This document shows, piece after piece, positions 32,976 to 45,215 of a stretch of DNA of 64,000 nt. A model generated the notes under the pieces. The model searched no databases. It was given only the letters and a program-made list of their open reading frames with translations, and was not told the origin of the DNA. Numbering within the stretch: the first letter of the stretch is position 1; each line of letters starts with the position of its first letter. This stretch comes from Rhizoclosmatium globosum (taxonomy: Eukaryota; Chytridiomycota; Chytridiomycetes; Chytridiales; Chytriomycetaceae). Position numbers and translations under genes: made by a program. The stretch is from contig MCGO01000043.1 of the NCBI GenBank assembly GCA_002104985.1, forward strand, positions 186,001 to 250,000. Direction: 5' to 3'.

Positions 32976-34064
32976 CTATGCCAAGAAAACAACGAGAAGG
33001 CAAGCAAACAAGCTAGTCCCCGCAAATGTAGAACTTCCTGAAGTAGTCAAGGTCTTCACAGTATTACTAGCCATTGAAGGAGTTTGGATTGAGGTTGTGG
33101 CTGACGTAATGGCTGATGTGACCAGAACAGTTGTTGGCTGCACGGTTGCGGTGACACTCGAAGTAGTTATAGTCGCGTCCATCGTCGCTGATACAACATC
33201 TGTTGTAGTTTGTGGTTGACTGTTAATTTCCGTAATGACAGTGGTGGTTGTAGTCGACGTTGTCACTGAAGTCTGGGAAGTAACGCCCACTGCACCAGCC
33301 GCAGGGGCAGCAATCGTAACAGCGCCAGAAGCAGGGAATTGAATTTGGTTTGGACAGCTTGGGACAACCTCCCAACATTTGCTCTGGAAGCTTGTGTCCG
33401 CACCAGGACAGTTTGCCTGTTGATCATACCAGTTGCAGTTCACCGCGCAAAGCCTTGTATTTAATTGAGCGCTGACGCCGGATAAGCAGTTCCCGTACAA
33501 GTCCAGCCAAGAATATTGCAAGTTTCCTTGAACCCACTCGTCTGGAACCGTGCCAGTGAAGCGATTATTTTGAATCAAGCATGTTTTCAACAGAACGCTT
33601 GGACTTGCAATCGAACCGGTTGTAGGAAGCACCGAGAGCAAGTTGTCGTCGGCGTGAAAATAACGGAGGCTTGTAAGTTGCGCCCAATCTTCTGGAAAGC
33701 CACCGGTCAACTTGTTGCTCTCAATATGGAATTCAGAGAGTTGAGTCAATGCAGAGAAGCCGCTTGGAATAGGCCCAGTGAATCCGACACCTGCCATCCA
33801 CAAGTTGTAGATTTGAGTGAGCTCAAAGAGAGCCGTAGGGATGGGATTTCCTGAATTCACTTGAAGACCTCCGATCCCTGTCATAACACCAAGATCGGCT
33901 GTGGAGTACGAGTATCCGTTGAGTGAGAGGCTGACGATTCGATTGTCTGCATTACACGTCACTCCATATGCAGAACAACAGTTGGTAGCCGTGACGGCTG
34001 AAGTTGTAGCAATCTCTGGCCACGCTTTCAGAAGGGACACACAGTCTGCGATAGGGGACGCCAT
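32976..34064 (-). CDS. GPI-type leucine-rich-repeat surface protein, paralog 2
   Basis: Single exon of 362 codons, tandem paralog of the preceding gene with the same layout: cap (ADCVSLLKAWPEIATTSAVT), repeats (GVGFTGPIPSGFSALTQL, FHIESNKLTGGFPEDWAQL, CLIQNNRFTGTVPDEW), Cys-rich C-cap and Ser/Thr stalk. The stalk is about 40 residues longer. It ends with a hydrophobic tail (GTSLFACLLVVFLA) preceded by small residues suited to a GPI omega site. Divergence is concentrated in the stalk while the LRR core is conserved. As in paralog 1, the annotated start lacks a signal peptide. Confidence 0.75.
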   Translation of the reverse strand: MASPIADCVSLLKAWPEIATTSAVTATNCCSAYGVTCNADNRIVSLSLNGYSYSTADLGVMTGIGGLQVNSGNPIPTALFELTQIYNLWMAGVGFTGPIPSGFSALTQLSEFHIESNKLTGGFPEDWAQLTSLRYFHADDNLLSVLPTTGSIASPSVLLKTCLIQNNRFTGTVPDEWVQGNLQYSWLDLYGNCLSGVSAQLNTRLCAVNCNWYDQQANCPGADTSFQSKCWEVVPSCPNQIQFPASGAVTIAAPAAGAVGVTSQTSVTTSTTTTTVITEINSQPQTTTDVVSATMDATITTSSVTATVQPTTVLVTSAITSATTSIQTPSMASNTVKTLTTSGSSTFAGTSLFACLLVVFLA

Positions 34065-34313
34065 ATGTCAAGAATGAAGGAGGTTTTTTTGTTCCAAATG
34101 ATAGACACACCTCACCCAAATTGAATGCTGACGAGACACTTTGTTACAATATTATGCGCGTGTTTCAGTTTGCAAAATATTTTATCTTTATCTTACTAAA
34201 TCCAGATTTCAGGCCATGTGAGCAAGTCACGTTAGGTCAGCTGATCGGCGTTGTCACACGGCCTGAGGCTCACAATGAGATCTGCCAAAAGAAAAAAAAC
34301 AGCTTGAAACTGC

Positions 34314-34946
34314 ATGAGTTCCGTTTCGTTGGTCATTCCACCGCCGCCAAAATCCGCGCTACCACCTACCCCAATTCCATATGGCACTTTGCAGTTCCAA
34401 ACTCATAGCCAAGCCAAGTTCAGGGTAACTCGTATCTCTGACTATCCCATGCAAGAAACACACCAGATTGCTCAAAATCCGAGGTCTGCTGGCTGTGAAC
34501 ATACCATCGTGTTGAGTAAGATAGATGGACACAGTTTCCTCTTTGAGTTCACAGAACCGCCAAGCAACACAAGCACACCCAGTGATATGCTACGAATCAC
34601 AGCCAGCTCAGTTATCCGAAGTTATTCTGCTACAACATTGCATATTAGTTCAAAAGAACGTGTCTGGACGTTGTCCTCGGAAGATCCGGGACTGATTCTC
34701 AAGTGGAAACAACTGATTCAGCAAAGTACAATTCCGTGCATTTCACCACCAACATCTCCTAGATTGCACCAAAGCCGTATTATGTCTCCTTTAGCTACGT
34801 CTCCACCACCTTTATCATATCCACTGGCGAGCCCACGCAGCCCAGCAAGCTCGACGCCTTCTTTAACAAATACATCTATTGAGTACTCGTCTCCCTTAGT
34901 ACCTCATACTCGTACTCCATCTTTTTTTAAGTCTTTTCGTAAGTGA
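34314..34946 (+). CDS. Small PH-like-domain protein, unrecognised
   Basis: 210 codons from the ATG at 34314. The Pro-rich start (VIPPPPKSALPPTPIP) precedes a region of alternating hydrophobic residues (YGTLQFQTHSQAKFRVTRIS, HTIVLSKIDGHSFLFEFTE, ERVWTLSSEDPGLILKWKQL). Its ending in a Trp-containing helix fits a PH-like fold. The tail is Ser/Pro-rich (SPPLSYPLASPRSPAS) and probably disordered and phosphorylated. The fold is inferred from pattern only. The gene is divergent from LRR paralog 2, with about 250 bp between starts. Confidence 0.45.
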   Translation: MSSVSLVIPPPPKSALPPTPIPYGTLQFQTHSQAKFRVTRISDYPMQETHQIAQNPRSAGCEHTIVLSKIDGHSFLFEFTEPPSNTSTPSDMLRITASSVIRSYSATTLHISSKERVWTLSSEDPGLILKWKQLIQQSTIPCISPPTSPRLHQSRIMSPLATSPPPLSYPLASPRSPASSTPSLTNTSIEYSSPLVPHTRTPSFFKSFRK

Positions 34947-35094
34947 ATGACATTGACTACTCAGTTTAATAAATCGCGTAATAAATTCCATTAAAATGAC
35001 ATGTCAACTTCGATAGACAGCAAAGCTGAAATGAAAAAGAAATTGAGTATGTAGCAGTAATTTATTCGTTGCTATATGGCAAGTGTCAAGCCAT

Positions 35095-36457
35095 CTACTT
35101 CTTGGCAAGAGCAATCTCAGCGTCAAGAACCTCGTTCAACGCAGCAGCACCGCCGGATACCTTGGCATCCAAGCGTCCCTTGAACTCCTCCAACTGCAAG
35201 AGGTCAAGAGCCTCCAAGAGAGTGTCAAACTTGGCTTGCTGGTCTTCAATGTCAGAAGGCTTGGCACCGGCAGCAAGGAAGGAGTTGTGCTCAGCAAAGA
35301 TGGCACGAACAGCGTTACGAGCCTTACGAGCAAGCTTCTTCTGAGCCTCTTTCTCCTTCTTGGAGACGTCCTTCTTGGCCTTCTCCTCAGCGGCAGCAAT
35401 GGCAGCAGCAGCAGCAGCCTCCTCTTCAGCCTTCTTCTTCTCAGCAGCTTCCTTCTCGGCAGCGTACTTGGCAGCATTCTTCTTGAGGTCACGAGCAATC
35501 TTCTCCTCCTCCTTGTACTTCTGGAGACGTGGGTCCAACTTCATGGCAGCCTCAATGAACTTGATAACACGCTGGTTGTCCTCCTTCTTGAGCTTGGAAC
35601 GGTTGGCACGGTTCTTCTTGTCCAACCAACGCTTAGCCTCACGAGAGTCGTCCAAACCTTCCTCCTCCTCATCCATGAACTCGAAGGTTCTCCATGAGTC
35701 AAAGTTGATCCATTGGCGGTAGAAGGCCTCGACTTCCTCACGGGAGGAAGAGTCGTCTCCGAGCTTGTGGTTGAAGATCTCAGGGTCCTTTGAGAAACGG
35801 GCTTCCTTCTCGAAGGCAGGGCCAAAGACGGCGTAGAAGTTCTGGCCCTTCTTGACAGTGAGTGGCAAGGCATCGTCGAAGGTTGGGTCGCAGGAATCGA
35901 ATTCGCGACGCTTCTTTGGGTCGGTGATGACTTCCCAGGCCTTTGGAGACACTTGAAGTAGGCATCGTCGTTGGTGTGGCCAGAGGCAGCAGCCTTCTTG
36001 TCTGGGCTATTAATTAATTGGTTAGATCGTGTGCGCTGTTGAATATTGCATTGCACTCAAGACTTACTGGTGCTTCAAGACCTTGCGACGGTAGCAGTCT
36101 TGATGTCCGCATCGGTAGCCTTCCAACGCAGACGGGTAATACCAAGGATAGCGTAGTGATCCTGCTTCTTCCAGTTGTCAGGGTTGATTGACTTGAGGAA
36201 CTCCTTTGTCTCTGGCTCGTCGACCCAGTCATCGGCATCGGCATCGTCGGATCCACGGAGAGCAGCCTCGAGCTCCCAGTCTTGGGTGAGGGTTCTGTTG
36301 TATCTGTTTCTACGGAGGACAGCAAGGAATTCGGTTCCAACTGGCTCAACTCGGCCAGACTTGACTGGGGAGATGCGCTTGTGGACGCGAATGTCGTGGT
36401 TGCTGTCCCAGTTGGCGGGTGGTGGTGGAGGAGGAACGACGAGAGGTCAAGAGACAT
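35095..36457 (-). CDS. ZUO1: Zuotin, ribosome-associated J-protein (DNAJC2 family)
   Basis: Hallmarks of zuotin: VEPVGTEFLAVLRRNRYNRT, DDWVDEPETKEFLKSINP, the J domain WKKQDHYAILGITRLRWKAT...YRRKVLKHHPDKK, and the zuotin-homology region (AWEVITDPKKRREFDSCDPT, GQNFYAVFGPAFEKEARFS, FYRQWINFDSWRTFEFMDEE, RWLDKKNRANRSKLKKEDNQ). A long charged Ala/Lys/Glu helix follows. It ends LDAEIALAKK without SANT domains, as in fungal zuotin. It pairs with Ssz1 and stimulates Ssb Hsp70 at the ribosome exit. The HPD motif is completed across an intron (about 36017-36066). Three one-base frame changes interrupt conserved sequence, near 36435, 36107 and 35948. Confidence 0.85.
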
Positions 36458-36729
36458 ACTTGTTTCGGTTGAGAAAAAAAGAAGGAAAGTGCAAGTGAAG
36501 GAACATAAAGATTATAGGGCTGTTAGAATAGCGCATAACTGAATTCCTTAAGAGACTTAAAATGGAACTCTGGCTAAGTTTGGCGTTGTAGCCATTTGGT
36601 TCGTGGCAGTCAATTTGTGATCCCAGATCAGATTCGGCATAATCGAATTGCAAGATATAATAAAACATAATCAGTAACAATCCTCTTTTCTTTCTCATTA
36701 CTCTCATTATCTTTGTTTCTCAGCTCAAA

Positions 36730-39001
36730 ATGGGATCATTGATATCAAAGGCGCTCTCAACAGAAGCCCAGCGGATTCAACGCGCCCGTCTCGGTGCATC
36801 AGCAGCAATTCTGTTCCACATTAAACGTGGTTTTATCCTATACGTTCTCGGCGTCGTCGCTCTCATCGTGCTCGGTTCTGGGGCAATCCCCGAACTTCAC
36901 AAGAAGGGTTATGCCAACAATATTGACGAGAACGCTATGCTACCCGGACAAGCGAACATGTATTCGCTCAAGGGGACTCTCGTAGATTTGACCTGCCTGA
37001 AGGAGGGAAGGAGAGGTTTGTGGAGTAAACGTGTCGATGGGAAGTGTCCTCACATTCAAATCGATAGAGCTGAGACAATTGAACTTCAACTGAGGAGGTT
37101 TGGATTAGATACATCGACACAGACTGTCCGGATTACGAAGAACAATGTGACAGAGGTTGTTTTATTTCGATGCAACCCCGTTTCTCTCACTCATGTTTGA
37201 CCCTTGTAGGAATTTTATAATGTGTATGGTATCGTGAGGGCTCCTCGTGCACCGGGTACAGAGTCCATTCTTCTGTCAGCTCCTTGGACTTGTATGGATG
37301 GCGACCGTATGTCAAATTCATTCTGCTCCTCTGTAGCTAAAGAGTTCTACAATACCAGACAATATCAATGGCTTCAATTACTTGCTCTCTTTGGCTGCCT
37401 ACTTCCCCAGTACGACTTTCCTAATCCTTTAACAGCCATTTTAAAACATTACAACAGAATTCTCCACTGGTCCAAAGACATCATAATCCTCTTCACAGAC
37501 GGTGGATTGATTGGTACCAGAGCCTGGTTGGAGGCATACCACGGATCAGGAGACTCATTCCATCCAGGTACTTTCAACTCAACCAACCCGCAAACTTACA
37601 CACCACCAAAAAATAAAGATGTAAAAGCATCACCTATTCTGCATCACGGTGGAGTGATTGAAGAAGCCTTGAATCTCGAGTTCCCAGCGGCTCCACAAAA
37701 CAGCTACGACTCCCTTGCCGTTTACACACAGGGACTCAACGGTCAGCAGCCGAATGCGGATATTCCTATGGTGGTTGCAACAGCCGCTGGGACATTTGGT
37801 ATCCCGATTCGGTTGCACAGATCGCGTAGTGAAGCGGGTGCAAAGGTGTCGAGGCGGTGAAGGGTTGGGAGTACCTTCATTGCCTGTGAGAATATAGTCA
37901 GTCTTGCGGAATATATGGCGATTCAGCTGTTGGAATCCCACAGTCGCATCATGCCTTGTTTCCAAAGTATAAAATCGAGGGGGTGACTCTTGCGGGTGTG
38001 AGAAATCCTGGAGATCATCTTGGAAGTGTTGATGGACAGAGAGTATGCTTGTAAGTTCTCTGGGAGATTTGCAGAATAACCGATTTGATCTTTATTCTTC
38101 CTTGTAGGACTGTCGAATCGACATTCAGATCTTACAGCAGTTTGTTGGAACGATTACATCATGCGTACTGGTTCTACTTTATGTTTTCCATGTTTGATTA
38201 CTTGCCCATCGCCTTTTACATTGGGCCCATTGCACTGCTTTCAGTGAATTTTGTTTTCGAGGTAATTTCTTGATGTCGAATTTTACGTACTAAAAAGCTC
38301 CGCAGGCATTTATTCTGTTTATGGAAGGAGAATTTGTTTTGGATTTGAAGGAGCTCCGAACTGAGCCTTATGACAAGGAAACAAACTTCCTGATTCGTCC
38401 AGCTGGAATCTCATCATTCCTCAAAGCTCCTCGACCTATGCAGCTTCCATCGCTGTGATTTCCATCTGCTATGCAGTCTCATGGACAGTATATTCACTCG
38501 TATGGAAAAACTTGGACAGTATCAATGCATTCGTAAGTTTTTAATCTATCCTTCAACAAGTTATTGATGATTTTGAAACAGCCGCTGCCCACCTTGTTGG
38601 CATCTGTCACTGCCGCACAACTTGTATTCGCTCTTGCCTTGATTTCAATTCTGTCTATTGTCATTCCATCAGCTTCCAAACCGGCTGAAGGGCCTGCTCA
38701 ATGGAAATTACTAAAATCACTCACGTACAGTCTCTTGGGTGCAACATTGCTGACAATCAGCTCATTGAACCCAAGCTTGAGTGCATTAATTGCTCTACCA
38801 TTATTCCCTGTGGCATTCTTGTTTGCCAAACCTGCCAGCAATATTGTCGAACGAATTGTAAAAGTCCTGGCCATTGGAGTCATGAGTCCTGCAGGAATTT
38901 TGGCAGTGTTGGTGTTCACGTTGGGCGAAGCAAGAGCACTTGAGGTGGTGGGGCGCTGGGTGGAGCTGGGTACTGGTTGGAGGGATGGGGATTGGATGTG
39001 A
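36730..39001 (+). CDS. GAA1: GPI transamidase subunit Gaa1 (GPAA1)
   Basis: From MGSLISKALSTEAQRIQRAR there is a first membrane segment (FILYVLGVVALIVLGSGA). The Gaa1 luminal domain follows (NIDENAMLPGQANMYSL, YGIVRAPRAPGTESILLSAP, HWSKDIIILFTDG, GTRAWLEAYHG, GVIEEALNLEF, YTQGLNGQQPNADIP). Then come several C-terminal membrane segments (LPIAFYIGPIALLSVNFVF, LASVTAAQLVFALALISILS). Gaa1 is the amidase-like subunit of the ER GPI transamidase that attaches GPI anchors. Introns include 37156-37209. Between 37300 and 37470 I could not reconcile all splice phases, so an indel or an unrecognised intron remains. The tandem GPI-type LRR proteins nearby are the kind of client it would process. Confidence 0.85.
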
Positions 39002-39150
39002 TTGTTGGTCTAGTATGGCCTTTGGTATTGTCTTTGCAAGTACTCGTTGGAGGGTTTTGATGAATGAGTAAACGTACCTGGTAATCGATCGATTGCTTGT
39101 GGCTTTCTGCTTTGTTGCAAATCAAAGATCAAACGGAAATCCCTCAGTGA

Positions 39151-41706
39151 ATGACCGAAAGCAGACACGCGCCACCAGCATCCTCCGAGGCCAACGAAGA
39201 GCGGCAGCCACTTCTCGTCGCCGAGGACTCTTCCTCTTCCCCGAATCGCAACAATGTCAATGTGTGGAAAGCGCGGGCAAAGACAGTTGTTGTGGTTGTC
39301 GTTGCCTTGATTCTCGTGCATTCGCTCTTTGCGGCACAACAACGGCACTGGCACCAAGGCCCAGGCCCAGGCCCAGTCAAAGGCAAAGCGCCGCATTTGT
39401 GGGACGCCGCGGCAACACGCGCAACGGCGGCACTGGCGAAACTGACGCGCGAACAGAAAGAGGCGCTGGTCATTGGCGTCGGCGTCAACGGCGGGCCCTG
39501 CGTCGGCTACATTCCACCGCAGAAACACATTGACTTCCACGGTCTGTGTCTGCAAGATGGTCCAATGGTAGCTGTGCTTGCTTTGTTGGTGGTACCAGTG
39601 CCACTCTTACAGACTATTATTACTCTGAAAACAGGGCGTGCGCTTCGCTGCTAATGTCACTGCATTCCCCTCTGCAATGAATACTGCTGCTACTTGGGAC
39701 AAAAGCTCATGTATGAATTTGGAAGTACAATGGGAACAGAAATGCGTGCAGTTGGTGCAAATGTGAGTATTCCATCTTCTCCTCAATGAGCTAAACGACG
39801 ATAGGTTCAATTGGGTCCCATGATGAATCTTTTCCGAGCTCCTGCTGCTGGTAGAAATTGGGAGGGCCTTCTGGTGACCCATATCTTGCCTCAGTCTCTG
39901 TTAGCGAAACTGTCCGAGGAATCCAGTCTCACGGTGTTATGGCTACAGCAAAACACTTTATTGCAAACGAACAGGAACACTTTCGCTTTGACTATAGCTC
40001 CAATGTGGACATGAGAACCATGATGGAAGTCTACATGGCTCCATTTGAGGTATGAAACTCTCTCCAAAATATGACCAACTCTTTGTAACCCCATAGTTAT
40101 AGGCATCGGTGCGTGCAGGTGTTGCATCCATCATGTGCTCCTACAACCGTGTCAACCAAACGTACACTGGCGCCCACCACAAACTCATGAATGAAATCTT
40201 GAAAGGGCCCGAAATTGATTTCCGTGGATTTTACATGACAGATTGGGACGCTAAATACTCTTTTGGTGTCACAGATATGGTCATGCCCGGTCTTTACCGA
40301 AAAGACCTTGTCGTGGATGGAATGGAGCCTCGCGAAATTCCAGAGCCTCGTCTGAATGATATGGTTGTGAGCATTCTGAGCCCATACTACTATTTTGGCC
40401 AAGACAAAGGATTCCCCGCCCTTTCTTTTGATAGCTGGAAACCACGAGAAAAGAATGTATATGCGTTTGATTATAGATTCAAGCAGCATGCTGCTGTCGC
40501 CAGAAAGTTGGCAGCCGCATCTACTATCCTTTTGAAGAATGATCACGCTTTACTTCCATTGAACTCCAAACAAGTTGGAGTTGTTGCCGTTATTGGCGAG
40601 GATGCCAGAAGACCTCGTATTTTGAATGAGTTCCCAGATCGGAATGGAAATGATGGGACATTGGCTCAAGGCTCCGGGTCTGGAACTGCAGATTTTCCAT
40701 ATCTTGTTTCTGTAAGTATTCTTTGTTTTTTGATGACATCTGAAATGGACTAATCGCCCTGTAAAGCCTCTTGAAGCCATTGCCGACAGAGTCCAAGTTA
40801 TTACATCAATCGATAATTATGATCTAGAAGCTGCCAAAAGAACAGCTTCTTCAGCACAAGTTGCATTGGTATTTGCGAACGCCCCTTCGGGTGAATGGTA
40901 CGATCGTGATGATCTGAAATTGGCAAACAAGGGCGATCAACTGGTAAATCTCTTCATTGACTCGTTTAACCACGTTTAATATGATTTAATCAATGCTGTA
41001 GATCTCTGCGGTCGCTTCTGTTAACAAAAATACTGTCGTTGTCATTCACTCTGTTGGAACAGTGGAGATGCCTTGGCTACACCATCCAAACATTTCAGCC
41101 GTAATTTTTGCCCTTCTCCCCGGCCAAGAGTCCGGAAACGGACTTGCTGACGTGTTGTTTGGCGCCGTAAACCCATCAGGAAGACTTCCTTTCACAGTCC
41201 ACGATGACCGAAATGATTACCCTGCCGACATTCTCTACCAACCAAATGCACCCATTCCTCAAATCGACTACTCCGAAAAGCTATTGATCGACTACCGTTA
41301 CTTTGACTTCCACAAAATCACCCCCACATTTGAATTTGGGTACGGTCTATCATACACAACGTTCCAATACTCTCGCCTCCAAATCGAACGCGCAAACGTT
41401 CGTGACACTCAGTCCGACCTCTCCATCAGCTTCAAGGTGACAAACACAGGAACCCGCGACGGTCACGAAGTTGTGCAGTTGTATGTGTCGTTCCCAGAAG
41501 CAGCTGGTGAGCCGCCACAGCTTTTGAAAGGGTTTGAAAGAGTGTGGGTTAAGAAGGGGGAGACTGTTGATGTTGCGCTTGTTGTGGAGAAACGGGACTT
41601 GAGGATATGGTTGGAAGGATGGAAGCATGTCGCTGGGGATTACAAGTTTAGGGTTGGGGCTTCTAGTAGAGATATTCGATTGGAGAAGTCTGTGTACTGG
41701 GGTTGA
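39151..41706 (+). CDS. Membrane-anchored GH3 beta-glucosidase
   Basis: From MTESRHAPPASSEANEERQP a short cytosolic tail precedes a signal anchor (TVVVVVVALILVHSLFAA), giving type II topology. The GH3 N domain follows: VGYIPPQKHIDFHGLCLQDG, GPMMNLFRAPAAGRNWEG, ATAKHFIANEQEH, MCSYNRVNQTYTGAHHKLMN and GFYMTDWDAKYSF, whose Asp is the nucleophile. The C domain (ASTILLKNDHALLPL, ALLPGQESGNGLADVLFG, VNPSGRLPFT) and a fibronectin-III-like end (HEVVQLYVSFP) complete it. Introns of about 40-60 nt split it (for example near 39571-39633, 40050-40102 and 40711-40767). It probably hydrolyses beta-glucosides at the cell surface. It lies 149 bp after the GAA1 stop on the same strand. Confidence 0.85.
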
Positions 41707-41854
41707 GTGATGGTTGGTTTGAAAATATATGAATAAATCCTCGTCAGTTGTATATATATTCATCCGAATCCTTTGAAATAAGTCGGTCTGTTGGTGAAGT
41801 TTTCAGGCAATAACATTTGCGTTACATATTTATTCAGATACAAACTACTTTAAA

Positions 41855-42357
41855 CTAAGTCCGATGAAGCATTTTGAATTCGATAATATCGTCTTTCTTT
41901 GCAGTTCTTGTCCACTTTGGATCGACGTTCTCCCAGTCCTCTTCTTCGAATGGCTTCACAACTATCAACAACGGGTTCCGTCCACCCACAATAGCTCCTG
42001 ACATGTTCACTTGCAATTCTCTTCCAAAGACGCGTTTTCTTGGTGATGTGGGTGATTTCTGAATTGTGGGCGTATATTGGCATGAAGGATTCATAACTCG
42101 AGCAAGCAATTCGGCGTCAGTCAATAAAGAACTAACGAGTATAAAGTCAGTCAGAACAAATAAAACAAAATGAGTTTTTTTACCGAGGAGATGGTGATTG
42201 AGTATCAACTCTTCGACGTTTGCTCCGTGGTGTCGAAAGCATCATATCTTCCAGTTCAGAAGCGAGCCTAACGCGATGGAATCAGCAAGAATAGACGATT
42301 CGTTTAGTCCTGGGCTTACCTAGTACGAGGGGTCTCCAGAACTGACGAAGAAGACAT
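41855..42357 (-). CDS. Small nuclear-type protein with many SP/TP sites, unrecognised
   Basis: Three exons: MSSSSVLETPRT, then RLASELEDMMLSTPRSKRRR followed by VDTQSPSPR, then SLLTDAELLARVMNPSCQYT to the stop at 41855. Introns run about 42268-42320 and 42131-42183. The protein is about 150 residues with a basic cluster SKRRR and Ser/Thr-Pro sites at STPRS, TQSPSPR and KSPTSPRKR, suggesting CDK phosphorylation and nuclear localisation. The C-terminal half (VVKPFEEEDWENVDPKWTRT) is acidic. I do not recognise the family. Confidence 0.5.
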
Positions 42358-42439
42358 TTTGGTTCCACTCGTTTTTTGACAGATACTGACAATCCAATTT
42401 AGCAAAGAAAGAACTTTGGTTTATTACACGCTTTAATTT

Positions 42440-44329
42440 CTATTTGACACTTTTGTACAATTGCCTTATCTGTACAAAGAGTTGTTTCTCCGTTAAGTAT
42501 CTGAATACAAGGATTAGAGTTGGGATTGTGAGGAGGAATACTCACGTTACAACCGAGGCAATCAAGAACATTACTACGCCGACCCCAATATGTTGAGCTT
42601 TCGCCTTTAAAGTATCCCATCCAAAAATCTCGTTTGACGCATAAGTCACAGCCCAACCCAATCCAAATGCAGCCCACAAAAACAAACTCTTTGGCAACAG
42701 CTCCAGAGGATTAAGCATCCTCTTTACGCCGTCCTTGAATATTTTGTCTTCCTTCTCATTTACATCCTTTTCACCAGAAGCTCCTGATTTCAAGAACCCA
42801 GCAAAGTATTCCCCAACATATCCCCAAGAAAACCAAACTCTCATCACCATATTCACGCTATTCGCTAAAACAACACCTACACCTCCCAGACCGCAAAGCT
42901 GGATTCCAATCCAACCAGACGCGAAAAAGACCGCCCAACATACTGCCATCCAGCCACTTTGCCGCATCAACACATCCTTTGGTGCAACGCTTTGCAGAAA
43001 TGCTTCCGTGACTCCATTGATGGCCATTAACGGGATATAGAGGCAATAAGCACTGAAAACGGCTGGGGCTGAACCGATTGAGAATTGACGGGATGCGAGT
43101 AGATCAATGAGAAGAGCAGTGTAGTTTGTGCCAAACGCGAGGAAGTATAGTGAAAGAAGGACATAAAGGCGAAGAAGGAGGGTTAACAGCGTCAAAGCTT
43201 TGAGGGCGTTTTCTTTGGAAGGAGGGGTGGCCGACGCTGTACTGGAAGGAAGAGTTTTGCTGAAGAAAACGCGAGACATTTCCTCGATTGGTTGGAAGAG
43301 AAGTCTAGCGATGATGGATCCTAAGAGGAATCATGAGTATTAAAAGTGTAACTTCGGGATGCTCACCATATTTTTCAACAACAGAGTAATCACCCTGAAT
43401 AGCAGTTGTAATGAAAGCTACAGACAGGATCTTGTCACCTTCAGTCAAGAAATGCTTAAATAACCCTTGTTTGGCAAACGTCCACGCAAGTCCACTCAAC
43501 ACAGGATCAATCCAATAGGCAGCAGTCCCATCTTTTCCTTCTAATTTTCTTGGAAATAGCAGCGCAACACCTTGTGGATACACTGTTCCCTTCTCTCCCA
43601 CAACAGTCACACCTGAATATCTCCGCAGAAACACAGCAACATAACAAACTGCCAACACTGTCGCATACCCCATCTGACTCCATCCAAACGCAAGCACTCC
43701 ACTCTCCTCACTCACAACACTGCCATTGTTCGCATTACTCGCAACCTTCAACATCCCAATCGCCACAAAGCACTTTACAAGCACACCCGCTCCCTCAATC
43801 CTCACGCGAACTCCAAAGTCCATTTGATTCACTCCGAGAATGTAAAATGGTTCCGAGAGCAACTCTACAAACGCAGATGCCAGGAAGATCCCGACGGCTG
43901 AGTTCATGTATGGTTTCTCTGGATCTCCAGGCACAGCTGTATAGTACGCTGAGATGGCGCCAACAATGACGAGACCGAATCCAATAGGGAGGTATGCAAG
44001 ATTCATGAGCCGTTGATGGGCCTTGTATTGAGAGGGTGAAAGGGATTTGGTTCCAGGCGGGAGCGTTGATTCAGAGCGAAGGAGCGCCATTCGAATACAT
44101 TCTCTTTTGTTATGAAAGCAATTAGATCTTGAGAGAGATAGGAGGAGTGTGGAGGGTACCTTGCGAGAAAGAGGACTGTTGACAGCAACAACTCCATTTC
44201 CATCCCAACAATCCCAAGGACTGTTCGAGTAATAAATCGGAGCGATAGTTGGTTGAGAACGAACGTAAGGAGCCGCGACCACACGTTCAGGGCCATGAGA
44301 GCCATCGCTCCTTTTGCAAAGGAACTCAT
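42440..44329 (-). CDS. RFT1: Rft1, ER protein for Man5GlcNAc2-PP-dolichol translocation
   Basis: Four exons from MSSFAKGAMALMALNVWSRL. Family blocks are LTFVLNQLSLRFITRTVLG, IRMALLRSE, LSEPFYILGVNQMDFGVRVR, LSVAFITTAIQGDYSVVEKYG joined across an intron (about 43323-43367) to SIIARLLFQPIEEMSRVFF, then YIPLMAINGVTEAF and GLGGVGVVLANSVNM. A last small exon after a GTGAGT intron ends QLFVQIRQLYKSVK. Intron 1 is 44104-44160. Multiple membrane helices are evident. Rft1 is needed for N-glycan precursor assembly in the ER. A partial duplicate of its first half sits at 48083-48853. Confidence 0.9.
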
Positions 44330-45215
44330 GGTTTGAAGAAGAAATCAAAGAAACTGATTAGAACGTTTATGAGTGGAGAACGATCGTTTTCCGTTAACTT
44401 TTGTTTGCTAACTGCCAGTATAAATACACAAGCAAGGATTAATTCATGGTTCTGGCTTGGTGAAAAGGGAAAACTTGATAGATAGTTATTGAAACGGTAA
44501 AGTTGTAAGCGTGATGTTTTGGAATGAGGTTGAAGATCGAGCGACCTGAAATAGATAACCCCTGATGACTTAATGCTACAAATTTCTTGCCTACTTCCCT
44601 CTCAATTATATCTTAAAGAAATCAAAATCAAAAGTATGGAAGGATGGAAGAGTGATCATTTTTAGAATGTTTCTCCCTTTTTACCCACGGGGCTGACCTG
44701 GAGTCGAAGAAGGAAAAGGCGGTTCTCCGCTCCTTCTACGCGTATTTGCGTGCTCGGGATGGATTGGAGGTGAACACTCGGGTGTTGCGCGACGCGTTGT
44801 GGGATGTGAAGGTGGCAGCGATGAACAATGGCTGGGCTCACAGCTGGTGGGCTGTTGAGAAGCGTTGTTCACAGTATTGAATGCCATTGGTGGTGTCCAA
44901 GACGCGTGTGAATTGGCTGTGTGTGTCGTGTGTCGTGTATGTTGCATGTGTTGGTATGTGAGTCAGTAGTTGAAGGAAAGTATTGCCTCCGCTGAGGATG
45001 GAAACTGCGTGGTCAATTCTGTACCACCATCGGACTCTTGCTCTACCCTGAGTACGTTTGTTGTCATCAATGATCAAATGCAAGTTTCATATGTCAAAAC
45101 TTGGACAAACGCAAGTTTCTGTCTATCTCCAATCGCAACAGCCTCATCTGGTTCAGTCAACCCAGGAGGTACACATGCTGAGTAAGAACTTCAGGATGAA
45201 GTTGCTGCCTCCACT
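44330..45215. other. Intergenic stretch with a weak small open frame
   Basis: No recognised gene. The minus strand has an ATG-initiated frame of 88 codons (44681-44947), rich in His, Thr and Pro, with no known motif and low-complexity composition. I would not call it a gene without transcript support. Confidence 0.3.
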
